From an uncultured Anaerolineaceae bacterium (GTDB lineage Bacteria > Chloroflexota > Anaerolineae > Anaerolineales > Anaerolineaceae), in the NCBI GenBank assembly GCA_937920255.1, contig CALDSL010000337.1:1-8241 (forward strand): a DNA stretch of 8,241 nt. The letters are read 5' to 3'. How positions within the stretch are numbered: the stretch's first letter is position 1; every line of letters starts with the position of its first letter. Under the pieces are notes generated by a model. That model ran no database searches, was not told the DNA's origin, and worked only from the letters and a program-made list of their open reading frames with translations. This document shows, one piece after another, positions 1-6,475 of this stretch. The translations under genes were made by a program, and so were the position numbers.

Positions 1-6
1 AGGAGG
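1..6 (+). promoter_or_regulatory. Shine-Dalgarno site of the DegV-family gene
   Basis: AGGAGG lies 5 bases before the ATG at 12. A GTG at 6 is also in frame but overlaps this site, so the ATG at 12 is the better start. The promoter lies outside the window. Confidence 0.85.
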
Positions 7-11
7 TGGCT

Positions 12-884
12 ATGGCAAACGTAGCCATTGTGACCGAAAGCGTAGCCAGCATTCCGAAGAGTATGATGGATAGCCTGAATATTCACTGGGTGCCGCTGTA
101 TATACACCGCGGCACCGAAGTGTTGCGCGACCTGGTGACGGTGCAGAGCGATGAGTTTTACCAGTGGATGATGACCGCGCGCGAACTGCCCAAAACCGCC
201 ACCCCTGGCCTGGGCGAGTTTATGCAATTGTACGAAACCCTGGCCGTGCGCGATGGCATCAAAGAAATCGTCTCGATCCACATCACCTCGAAGGGCAGCG
301 CGGTGTACCAGGCTGCCGTGGCGGCCAGAGATGCGATCAAAGAAAAGCTGCCGGAGCTGAAGATCGAGGTGATTGACACGCTCAACGTCTCGATGTGCGA
401 GGGCTGGATGGCGATCGAGGCGGCGCGCGCGGCGCTGGCCGGCAAGAGTATGGCCGAAGTGGTGGACGTGGTGCGCAAGATGATCCCGGTCACGCGTATG
501 ATCCAAACCGCCGACACGCTCAAGTACCTGTTTATGGGCGGGCGCATCGGCAAGGCCAGCCACCTGGTCGGCTCGCTGCTCAACCTGCGCCCGCTGATCA
601 GCATGGAAGACGGCATCATCGTTCCGCTGGGGGTGGCGCGCAGCCGCCACCGCTCGTACGAGATGATCGTCGAACTGATCGAGAAAGCGCTCAAGCCGGG
701 TGAGCAGATCAAGATCGCGTACGTGCACGCCGGCGCGCGAGAGGAAGCCGAAAAGCTGCGCGCGCTGGTGCACAGGCGCGTCCCGGTGGTCGAGGAACTC
801 TACGCCGAACTGTCGCCCGTGCTGGGCGTGCACAGCGGCCCCGGCACGGTTGGGGTGTGTTATTACCCTGTGCGGGAAGGTTAA
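12..884 (+). CDS. DegV family protein (fatty-acid-binding)
   Basis: A 290-residue protein of the usual DegV length. DegV/FakB proteins bind a fatty acid between two domains; in Firmicutes they present it to the kinase FakA for phosphorylation and phospholipid synthesis. Visible family features are the N-terminal IVTESVASIP strand-loop (residues 6-15, usually TDS), PKTATPGLGEF (60-70, equivalent to the TSxPS ligand loop), SKGSAVYQAA (93-102, equivalent to SSGLSGTYQSA), YLFMGGRIGKA (172-182), LLNLRPLI (189-196) and HSGPGTVGV (274-282). No signal peptide or membrane segment is visible, so it is probably cytosolic. No FakA-like kinase is in the window, so the partner is unknown. It converges on the protease gene with about 135 bases between stop codons. 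The family call is firm; the bound lipid and physiological role are not known from sequence. Confidence 0.93.
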   Translation: MANVAIVTESVASIPKSMMDSLNIHWVPLYIHRGTEVLRDLVTVQSDEFYQWMMTARELPKTATPGLGEFMQLYETLAVRDGIKEIVSIHITSKGSAVYQAAVAARDAIKEKLPELKIEVIDTLNVSMCEGWMAIEAARAALAGKSMAEVVDVVRKMIPVTRMIQTADTLKYLFMGGRIGKASHLVGSLLNLRPLISMEDGIIVPLGVARSRHRSYEMIVELIEKALKPGEQIKIAYVHAGAREEAEKLRALVHRRVPVVEELYAELSPVLGVHSGPGTVGVCYYPVREG

Positions 885-891
885 GTTTTTC

Positions 892-952
892 ATCCCTCTC
901 CCCGCATAGTTGGCAAGGTAATTAATAGCCAAATTCCAGCGGGGAGAGGGAT
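892..952. repeat. Intergenic stem-loop between convergent genes
   Basis: A perfect 14-bp inverted repeat (892-905, ATCCCTCTCCCCGC; 939-952) encloses 33 bases, which contain a smaller TTGGC/GCCAA stem (910-914/928-932). It begins eight bases after the DegV stop. No clear T-tract follows on either strand, so it is either a weak terminator or a REP-like palindrome rather than a canonical intrinsic terminator. Confidence 0.75.
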
Positions 953-957
953 AAAAG

Positions 958-1014
958 CCTCCCTCCATTTTCGGTTTTTGAAAATGGGGGGAGGTTGGAG
1001 GGGGGTGGGGTGGT
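958..1014 (-). repeat. C/G-skewed hairpin element, copy A (possible terminator of the protease gene)
   Basis: Arms 958-972 and 980-994 form a 15-bp stem with one G-T position and a 7-base loop. The element continues into a G-rich tail to about 1014. Read on the - strand it starts a few bases after the protease stop: a C-rich tract, the hairpin, then CTTTT. That order fits an intrinsic terminator, though the T-tract is short. Bases 958-994 are identical, in reverse complement, to 3796-3832 in element B. Confidence 0.75.
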
Positions 1015-1020
1015 GTGGAT

Positions 1021-3621
1021 CTACCGCACCGTCACCGGCGCGTAGGATGCGTACTGCCGCCCGTCCAGATCCTCGACGATAAAGCCGACCACGTACTCGC
1101 CCGCGGCGGCATCCATCACCTCCCAGGTGAAGCCTTGATCTCCAAAGACCAGGATGGCGCCTTCCTGCGTGGCCGGGGTGACACCGCTGCCGCTGGCGTC
1201 GGTGTCCAGCCACTGCTCCAGCACGGTGAAGGTGTCGCCGGGGGACGGCACAATCTCCCACGGCGCGCCGGTCATGTCGGCCTGGGTGAAGCCGTAGACG
1301 TGCACCAGCACGCCGTTCTGCATCACCAGTTGCGCGTAGCGCCGTTCGCCGTCGGCGTAGGTGTAGATGCCGTCCACGCGGTAGGTGGCTTCCTCGGGGG
1401 TCGCGCCGTAGCGGTCGGGGCGCAGCATCACCGGCACCAGATCGCGGCCGTCGTTGATGCCAAACACGATCGGCTCCCACTCAAACTCGAGCGTGAACGC
1501 GCCCTCGCCCCAGTTGGGGTAGTACACCCCGTCGATCTCGCGCGTCTCGCCGCTGTCGAGATAGTCCATATCGGCGATATAGATCGACTGGCCGGTGCGG
1601 TCCATGTACCCCACAAACAGGTAGATGTAGCCGATGTTGCTGCCGTCGATCTGGCTGCTGACCAGGATGGTATCCTGGATGGAGACCGTGTCGTTGGAAA
1701 GCTGCACCTGCGAAACCTGGATTTCGCCAGCGCCGGGGGCGCGCGAAGGCACGATATCGGCCTGAGGCGCGCGGGTGGTATCGGCGGCAAATTCCTGCCC
1801 GGTGTAGTGGAAGGCCAGGAAGTCATCCCACAGCGAGTCCTGGGCGAAGCGGTTGGCGATGACGGTGTAGGAACGCGGCCCGCCCGCGCCGGTTTCGTAC
1901 AGGCTGGAGTTGGGGAAGTAGACCGACACGCCCGTGGCGCCGCGCTTATTGGGGCCGTTCTTGATCGCCACCACTGAGCGGTCAATGGCAGCGACCACCT
2001 GGCTGGCGGCCTGCGAGACCTGCTGGTTGTTGACTTCGCGCTGCAAAAGCTGGGCGAAGTTACCGAGATCGATGTACGAAGGCGGCACCTGGCGGCCGAA
2101 GATGCTGGTGAACGAGCGCGCATAACCTTTGGCGCGCGCCACCTGCGACTGGTTGGCGTTTTGAAGTACGTAAGCCAGATCGTTCGTGCGGTCCATCAGG
2201 GCCGGCACCTGCGAGAGGTCGATGGCGGCCAGGGTGATGTCACCGCCCATCTGCTGGGCAAGCTGCGAGGCCGACATGCGCGGCGTGGAGCCAAACAGCC
2301 CGCTCATGCCCGAGGTCTGACGCAGCAGGTCGGCGCGGGCGTTCTCATCCAGAATACGCTGGTCTTCGACGATGTAGCCGTTGACGATGGCCTGACCGAA
2401 CAGCCCGCCGTCCATCGCGGGGTTGGCGGTCAGGGCTTCAAATGCGTCGGCATAGGCCCAACCCAGCGCCGGTTCGGTTTCCTGCGAGAGTACGGCGTAG
2501 CGCGCGTGCGGTTCGAGCGCGCTGAGCACTTCGATGTGTCCCATCAGGCAGGCGTCCATGCCCAGCAGGTCGAACTTCTCCACGCCGGTCTGCCGCAGGA
2601 TGTCGCTCAGGGCGGTGTCGATTTCGTTGAGGAATAACTGGTCGCCGGCGGCCTGGCCCAGTGGGGCGTTGCTGCTGGCGCGCGCGGCCGAGTCGCCGTC
2701 ACTCCAGCCGCCCGGCCAGCCCATGCCGTGATCCGAAAGGATCAGCGCGTAGCGGTCAGCCGGGTAGGTTTGCATGGCCCAGGTAGCAAAGTCGACCAGG
2801 GTGTTGGTGTCGGACATGTTCACTTCGCCCAGGTCTTCCACCAGTTCGGAGCCGATGCGGTTGAGGTCGTTATCGCGCGTGACCAGATAACGCCGCGCGC
2901 TGGTCCAGTTATCGTCGCCGGAAAAGCCGCCGCGGTAGCGGTCGAGTTGGGCCACGATGGTGACATTATCGGTCGAGCCGACCCGTTCGGCTTCGTTCAG
3001 GTCGAGGGTGATATCCTGCTCGAGCACCTTATCGTCGGCGTCCTGGTACATCATCACCAGCCAGCTTTCGCCGCTGCCGGCGGCCGCGCTGGCCGGGCGC
3101 GGGGTGGACGTGGCGCGCGGCACGGTGGTGTTGAACACCAGCGGCGCGCGGGTGGGGGCTGTTCCGCCGCCGGCGGCGCCGCCCGAAAGATCCCGTGTGG
3201 GCTGAGCGATGGGTTCCTCCTGCTGCGGAAGCAGATCACCTCCGCCGCCGCCATTGAGCATGGGTAGCACCACAAAAATCACCAGGAGGACGATGACGAT
3301 CATCCCCAGGCCACCGAAGCAGCCGCCGCGCCGCCCGCCGGTGGGTAGTTGGAATCCGCCCCCGCCGGTTCCGCCGCTGCCAAAGCCGCCGAACCCCCCG
3401 CCACCGCCGCCACTGCTGCCGGAACCCCCACCGCTGGTGCCAAAACCGCCCCCACCACTGCTGGGCCGCTCGCGGCGCGGCGCGTCGGCGCGCTCACGCG
3501 GCCCGCTGGATCCGCCCGTTGGCCGGCGGCGCCCGGCGCGCACCGTGCGGCCGGGGTCATTGGATGCAAAGAAACGATCTGCCAGTGAACGAACGGCAAA
3601 GATTTTTAACGTTGCCTGCAT
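1021..3621 (-). CDS. Membrane-anchored clostripain-like cysteine peptidase (family C11)
   Basis: An 866-residue protein. The start is the ATG at 3621, preceded by GGAGGG with 4 bases spacing; the open frame runs upstream only into repeat DNA. Residues 1-105 are Arg-, Ser- and very Gly-rich. A single hydrophobic segment (about 107-122, MIVIVLLVIFVVLPML) follows. The positive charge before it predicts cytoplasmic N-terminus and exported C-terminus. After a Pro/Thr/Ala linker, the C11 domain starts near 186 (SWLVMMYQDADD). It carries the catalytic His in LILSDHGMGW (His298) and the catalytic Cys in LLGMDACLMG (Cys358), with SQETEPALGWAY (379-390) and GVSVYFPNS (564-572) also typical. Residues about 632-866 look like a beta-rich C-terminal region. 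Clostripains cleave mainly after Arg/Lys; specificity here is unproven. It follows the MerR gene on the same strand, with about 296 bases between them. Confidence 0.92.
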   Translation of the reverse strand: MQATLKIFAVRSLADRFFASNDPGRTVRAGRRRPTGGSSGPRERADAPRRERPSSGGGGFGTSGGGSGSSGGGGGGFGGFGSGGTGGGGFQLPTGGRRGGCFGGLGMIVIVLLVIFVVLPMLNGGGGGDLLPQQEEPIAQPTRDLSGGAAGGGTAPTRAPLVFNTTVPRATSTPRPASAAAGSGESWLVMMYQDADDKVLEQDITLDLNEAERVGSTDNVTIVAQLDRYRGGFSGDDNWTSARRYLVTRDNDLNRIGSELVEDLGEVNMSDTNTLVDFATWAMQTYPADRYALILSDHGMGWPGGWSDGDSAARASSNAPLGQAAGDQLFLNEIDTALSDILRQTGVEKFDLLGMDACLMGHIEVLSALEPHARYAVLSQETEPALGWAYADAFEALTANPAMDGGLFGQAIVNGYIVEDQRILDENARADLLRQTSGMSGLFGSTPRMSASQLAQQMGGDITLAAIDLSQVPALMDRTNDLAYVLQNANQSQVARAKGYARSFTSIFGRQVPPSYIDLGNFAQLLQREVNNQQVSQAASQVVAAIDRSVVAIKNGPNKRGATGVSVYFPNSSLYETGAGGPRSYTVIANRFAQDSLWDDFLAFHYTGQEFAADTTRAPQADIVPSRAPGAGEIQVSQVQLSNDTVSIQDTILVSSQIDGSNIGYIYLFVGYMDRTGQSIYIADMDYLDSGETREIDGVYYPNWGEGAFTLEFEWEPIVFGINDGRDLVPVMLRPDRYGATPEEATYRVDGIYTYADGERRYAQLVMQNGVLVHVYGFTQADMTGAPWEIVPSPGDTFTVLEQWLDTDASGSGVTPATQEGAILVFGDQGFTWEVMDAAAGEYVVGFIVEDLDGRQYASYAPVTVR

Positions 3622-3692
3622 AGTACCCTCCAATACCGGGGAATTGGTTCGATTGATAAATACCCGGTTAAACGTATTGTAGCGGATTCCAC

Positions 3693-3722
3693 ATTCTACG
3701 CAGGGGATTACGGAAGAGGCAA
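3693..3722 (-). promoter_or_regulatory. Candidate sigma70-like promoter of the protease gene
   Basis: On the - strand, TTGCCT (3717-3722) and TAGAAT (3693-3698) are separated by 18 bases, giving a leader of about 65 bases before the ATG at 3621. A second possible -10, TACAAT (3676-3681), lacks a good -35. Chosen by eye only. Confidence 0.35.
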
Positions 3723-3772
3723 ATACTTCAGGCTGGTTTGGGAGAGTGAATGATGAAGATGGAGGAGTTGCG

Positions 3773-3899
3773 ACCCCACTCCACCCCCCTCCCAACCTCC
3801 CCCCATTTTCAAAAACCGAAAATGGAGGGAGGAGTTAAAGCCTCCCCCCAAATGTGTATTTTCATTTGGGGGGAGGTTGGGAGGGGGGTGGAGTGGGGT
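3773..3899. repeat. C/G-skewed double-hairpin element, copy B, with 32-bp perfect terminal inverted repeat
   Basis: Arms 3773-3804 and 3868-3899 are perfect reverse complements (32 bp). Inside lie two hairpins. One is 3796-3810/3818-3832 (15 bp, one mismatch; identical to element A in reverse complement). The other is 3841-3853/3864-3876 (13 bp, perfect, 10-base loop). On the - strand the element begins about 19 bases after the MerR stop. Its first hairpin is followed by CTTTAA, the same arrangement that element A has after the protease stop. It can be read as two element-A-like units placed in inverted orientation. Confidence 0.85.
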
Positions 3900-3917
3900 G
3901 GGTACGCCTGCCGGGCT

Positions 3918-5267
3918 TTATTTGACCGGCAGGTAGATGTAGAACACCGAGTTATCGCTGAAGTCGAACTCCTCGCCGTAGTACTCCATGTCAAACCCAG
4001 GCGCCACCACTTCCAGGCCAGATTGCGGCAGCCAGCCTTTATACAGCGCCTGGTAGGTCTCGCCCAGCGTGTCCAGCTTGCCATGGTGCGGGTAGGCGAC
4101 GACCTTCATCTCCTGCAGTTCCAGGCTGACCATGCCCTCGGGCACGTCCGCGGTCTGCGACACCTGGGCGCAGGCGATGTACTCGAACTCGCCTTCCGGC
4201 AGCCCCGGCGGGATGCGGCACACGCCAATCGCCGCGCCGCGCGTGTTGTGCTGGATCTCGCGATAGCGCCGGTTGAACTCATCCCATACCCCGGCAATCT
4301 CGTCGTGCTCGTTCTTGCCCTGGTAGCGCAGGCCCACCAGCTTGGTGGCGGGGAACTGGATAATCTTGACTTCGCTTGTGGTTGCCATTTCAGACTCCTT
4401 ATCGATCTTTACAGCCGGATAGATGCTCCAATGACGGTTGCGTTCGACCGGGAACTGCACTTCCACCATGCTTTCGGCTTCTTCGCCCGGCTCCTGCAGG
4501 TAGAACTCGCGCACTGGGCCGGCCACCAGGTAACCGTTGGCCTCCACCCACTGGTACAGCGAGGTGTAGCCCTGCAGCAGCTCGGCGGGCTGGCGCGAGA
4601 CGACCGCGCAGGCCATTTCCGGTACGGCCGGCAGCCAGCGCAGCGTCACCGCGCCGGGCGGCGGCGAGATCGGATCGCCGGCGCGCGCTTCGAGCACCAC
4701 CGCGGTCTCGATCGGCACTTCGCGGGCGATGTACTCGGGGTTGTCGTGCAGCGCCAGCCACTCGCCGGTGGGGCGCAGGCGCGCCTCGTTCAGCCAGCCG
4801 GTGATGGCGCGGTAGAGCTGCTGGCTGCGCTCGGGCACCCGCTCGACCGAGGGCGCGACGCCGTGTTTCACGGCCACGCGCAGCTCCGGCGCAGACTTGA
4901 GCGCCGCGTCAGGCAGCAGCAGCCTGCCCTCGGCTTCGATCTGGTTGAGGCGCACCTCCACCAGCTCCAGCCGGCGCACTTCGGCGCGCACGCGCTGCGC
5001 CAGCTCTTCCTGTTTCTCCTGCAGCATGGCGCGCAACTGGGCCGCGCTCAGGTCTCGGTCGAGCAGGCGCGCCACCTCGTCCAGCGAGAAGCCCAGGTCT
5101 TTGAGCGCCAGGATGCGGTTGAGACGCGGCAGTTGCTGGAGCGCGTAGTAGCGGTAGCCGGTGAAGCGGTCGATCCAGGCCGGGCGCAGCAGCCCGATCT
5201 GCTCGTAATGGTGCAGGGTCTTGACCGTCACGCGCGCCAGTTTGGAGAAGTCACCGATCTTAAGCAT
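3918..5267 (-). CDS. MerR family transcriptional regulator with two GyrI-like effector-binding domains
   Basis: A 449-residue protein starting MLKIGDFSKLARVTVKTLHH, a typical MerR winged HTH (residues 1-70, including LHHYEQIGLL and GYRYY). A helical dimerisation segment follows (about 76-117). A first GyrI-like/AraC-type effector-binding domain spans about 128-276 and ends REFYLQ...VEVQFPVE. A second complete one spans about 298-449, with MEYYGEEF near 427-434. GyrI-like domains bind small, often amphipathic or cationic ligands; BmrR is the known MerR example. MerR regulators bind between -35 and -10 elements spaced 19 bp and activate by DNA distortion. Two such domains on one MerR chain are unusual, and the linker (277-293) contains a strong internal ribosome-binding site, so the gene may be a fusion of two neighbours. 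Ung lies upstream; the protease gene lies downstream behind element B. The Shine-Dalgarno of the ATG at 5267 is weak (GGGA). The ligand is unknown. Confidence 0.9.
   Translation of the reverse strand: MLKIGDFSKLARVTVKTLHHYEQIGLLRPAWIDRFTGYRYYALQQLPRLNRILALKDLGFSLDEVARLLDRDLSAAQLRAMLQEKQEELAQRVRAEVRRLELVEVRLNQIEAEGRLLLPDAALKSAPELRVAVKHGVAPSVERVPERSQQLYRAITGWLNEARLRPTGEWLALHDNPEYIAREVPIETAVVLEARAGDPISPPPGAVTLRWLPAVPEMACAVVSRQPAELLQGYTSLYQWVEANGYLVAGPVREFYLQEPGEEAESMVEVQFPVERNRHWSIYPAVKIDKESEMATTSEVKIIQFPATKLVGLRYQGKNEHDEIAGVWDEFNRRYREIQHNTRGAAIGVCRIPPGLPEGEFEYIACAQVSQTADVPEGMVSLELQEMKVVAYPHHGKLDTLGETYQALYKGWLPQSGLEVVAPGFDMEYYGEEFDFSDNSVFYIYLPVK
4386..4400 (-). promoter_or_regulatory. In-frame internal Shine-Dalgarno and ATG inside the MerR gene
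   Basis: On the - strand, AAGGAG (4395-4400), six bases, then ATG (4386-4388). This ATG is codon 294 of the MerR frame. It lies exactly between the two GyrI-like domains and would give a 156-residue free-standing GyrI-like protein starting MATTSEVKIIQFPATK, a usual beginning for single-domain members. It is stronger than the site before the annotated MerR start. TAA stops occur in both other frames just upstream, one of them (4399-4401) overlapping the Shine-Dalgarno. Confidence 0.7.
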
Positions 5268-5291
5268 GGTTGGTTCCCGTTACAAAAGTGT

Positions 5292-5305
5292 CTGAAGGCC
5301 TTCAG
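5292..5305. repeat. 14-bp perfect palindrome in the merR leader
   Basis: CTGAAGGCCTTCAG is self-complementary over 14 bases. It falls at about the predicted start of the MerR transcript, between the -10 element and the ATG. It could be a second operator or a leader hairpin. No factor can be named. Confidence 0.5.
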
Positions 5306-5312
5306 CAAACAC

Positions 5313-5343
5313 AGTATAAACCCTCCGGTAACCGGCGAGTCAA
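5313..5343 (-). promoter_or_regulatory. MerR-type promoter/operator of the MerR-GyrI gene
   Basis: On the - strand, TTGACT (5338-5343) and TATACT (5313-5318) are separated by exactly 19 bases (5319-5337), the long spacer that is the hallmark of MerR-regulated promoters. The spacer holds an imperfect dyad at 5320-5340: ACTCGCCGGT, one T, ACCGGAGGGT, with 8 of 10 positions complementary. Transcription would start near 5306, about 40 bases before the ATG. This predicts that the regulator controls its own gene. Confidence 0.75.
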
Positions 5344-5357
5344 GAGGGAGTTTCTTT

Positions 5358-5399
5358 GATGATGACGATGCGGGAGCAGGCTCCCGCATCGTCATCATC
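5358..5399. terminator. 19-bp perfect hairpin between ung and the MerR gene
   Basis: Arms 5358-5376 and 5381-5399 are perfectly complementary with a four-base loop (CAGG). The hairpin starts one base after the ung stop codon on the - strand. The T-rich tract (GTTATTTTTCTTT) is on the + strand side, inside the 3' end of ung. The classical terminator reading is therefore antisense to ung. On the - strand the hairpin is followed by AAAGAAAC and may act only as an mRNA 3'-end barrier. Confidence 0.65.
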
Positions 5400-5400
5400 G

Positions 5401-6090
5401 TTATTTTTCTTTGGGTAAATCGGGCAATTGCCAGTTGATCTCGGGCAGGCCGGCTTCGCGCAGCGCGGCATTGGCGCGCGAGAACGGCCGGCTGCCGAAA
5501 AAGCCGCTGCTGGCCGAAAGCGGCGAAGGATGCGCGGATTGAATGATCACGTGCCGGGTGGTGTCGATCAGTTCGGCTTTGCGGCGCGCGTAGGCGCCCC
5601 ACAGGATGAACACCACGCGCGTGGGCAGCTTGTTGACCGCGCGCAGAATCGCGTCGGTGAACTGCTCCCAGCCCTTGCCCTGGTGCGAGTTGGCCTGCCC
5701 CTGGCGCACTGTCAGAACGGCATTGAGCAGCAGCACGCCCTGGCGCGCCCAGGGCACCAGGCAGCCGTGATCGGGCGGTTTGGCGCCCACGTCCGCTTCC
5801 AGCTCTTTGTAGATATTTTGCAACGAAGGCGGCAGGGGCACGTTGGGGCGCACCGAAAACGAGCAGCCGTGTGCCTGGCGCGGCCCGTGGTAGGGGTCCT
5901 GCCCCAGGATGACCACGCGCACTTTTTCGTAGGGGGTGTACTCGAGGCAGGAGAAGACCTCGGTTTCTTTGGGGAAGATGGTGTACTTGGCGCGTTCCTC
6001 GGTGACGAACTGCGCCACCGCCTGGAAATAGGGTTTCTCCAGTTCGTCCGCCAGCACCGCGCGCCAATCTTCGGGGAGTGTGACAAGCAT
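5401..6090 (-). CDS. ung: Uracil-DNA glycosylase, family 1
   Basis: A 229-residue protein, the usual length for bacterial Ung. It removes uracil from DNA, arising by cytosine deamination or dUTP incorporation, and starts base-excision repair in the cytosol. All hallmark motifs are present: GQDPYHGP (63-70, with the water-activating Asp65), AHGCSFSV (73-80, uracil-stacking Phe78), LLLNAVLTV (120-128, uracil-reading Asn123) and the DNA-intercalating loop HPSPLSA (187-193, catalytic His187). I chose the ATG at 6090 over an in-frame GTG at 6105. GGAGG (6099-6103) overlaps that GTG and stands 8 bases before the ATG, and Ung proteins usually begin near this point. It seems to have its own promoter and lies upstream of the MerR gene on the same strand, behind a strong hairpin, so it is probably a separate transcript. 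Confidence 0.97.
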   Translation of the reverse strand: MLVTLPEDWRAVLADELEKPYFQAVAQFVTEERAKYTIFPKETEVFSCLEYTPYEKVRVVILGQDPYHGPRQAHGCSFSVRPNVPLPPSLQNIYKELEADVGAKPPDHGCLVPWARQGVLLLNAVLTVRQGQANSHQGKGWEQFTDAILRAVNKLPTRVVFILWGAYARRKAELIDTTRHVIIQSAHPSPLSASSGFFGSRPFSRANAALREAGLPEINWQLPDLPKEK

Positions 6091-6113
6091 GGGTTGATCC
6101 TCCACTTGGGAGA

Positions 6114-6122
6114 ATCATAGCA
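6114..6122 (-). promoter_or_regulatory. Candidate extended -10 promoter of ung
   Basis: On the - strand, TGCTATGAT matches an extended -10 (TGn plus TATGAT). It gives a start near 6107 and a leader of about 17 bases containing the ung Shine-Dalgarno. No good -35 is visible; that position falls at the edge of repeat copy C1. Confidence 0.4.
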
Positions 6123-6140
6123 CAAAAATATTTGCATGTT

Positions 6141-6207
6141 GTAGGTTGGGTTGAGGGCGCAATGGTTCTCAACTAGACCAGGGCGACGGCGCGCCCGAAA
6201 CCCGACA
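6141..6207 (+). repeat. 67-bp palindromic repeat, copy C1
   Basis: It begins GTAGGTTGGGTTGAGGGCGC and ends GCGCCCGAAACCCGACA. GTTGGGTT pairs with AACCCGAC (one G-T), then GA faces GA, then GGGCGC pairs with GCGCCC. A 30-base loop region follows. It lies between ung and the NTF2-like gene, 80 bases before copy C2. Confidence 0.9.
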
Positions 6208-6220
6208 TCGGACCATAATC

Positions 6221-6287
6221 GTAGGTTGGGTTGAGGGCGCAAAGGTTCACGGTCAGGGCAGGGCGTTGGTGCGCCCGAAACCCAACA
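6221..6287 (+). repeat. 67-bp palindromic repeat, copy C2
   Basis: Same orientation and length as C1. The outer stem is perfect (GTTGGGTT with AACCCAAC), with a GA/GA internal mismatch and a GGGCGC/GCGCCC inner stem. The following bases to about 6325 resemble those after C4 (ATTGGTT, ATGG, GTTTC) in decayed form. Confidence 0.9.
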
Positions 6288-6376
6288 TTGGTTAATGGGG
6301 AAGAGGTGCCGCGTTTCAAACGCAATCTGCAGCCGTATGCTTACGGTAGAAATTCAGCATCTGTCCAATTGATTTA

Positions 6377-6387
6377 TGATATATACT
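6377..6387 (+). promoter_or_regulatory. Candidate promoter of the NTF2-AKR operon
   Basis: The AT-rich patch TGATATATACT carries a TGn plus TATATA extended -10, or TATACT at 6382-6387. It lies about 90 bases before the ATG, in the non-repeat part (6330-6475) of the 385-base gap between ung and the NTF2-like gene. No convincing -35 is visible, and a second TGATATACC lies at 6402-6410. Confidence 0.3.
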
Positions 6388-6475
6388 ATTAAGACCGCCC
6401 CTGATATACCGATAACCGCATGATGTTTGCCGATCCTTGCAACTTTGACCCTCTGTACCTGTATGGGAGGCCGAA

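Noticed and set aside
1015..1977. 320-codon open frame on the + strand opposite the protease gene
   Set aside because: Antisense to conserved C11 peptidase sequence, no family features, no ribosome-binding site noticed.
3209..3682. Proline-rich open frame on the + strand at the 5' end of the protease gene
   Set aside because: The Pro runs are simply the reverse strand of the Gly-rich tail codons.
3750..5438. 562-codon open frame on the + strand opposite the MerR gene
   Set aside because: It is antisense to a clear MerR-GyrI protein, has a His/Arg/Gln-rich composition with no recognisable domain, and runs through the repeat element; it is a GC-rich shadow frame.
6103..6105. GTG start for ung giving five more residues
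   Set aside because: The GTG overlaps the Shine-Dalgarno (GGAGG at 6099-6103) that serves the ATG at 6090.
5428..6120. 230-codon open frame on the + strand opposite ung
   Set aside because: Antisense to an intact Ung with all catalytic motifs; composition is typical of a shadow frame.
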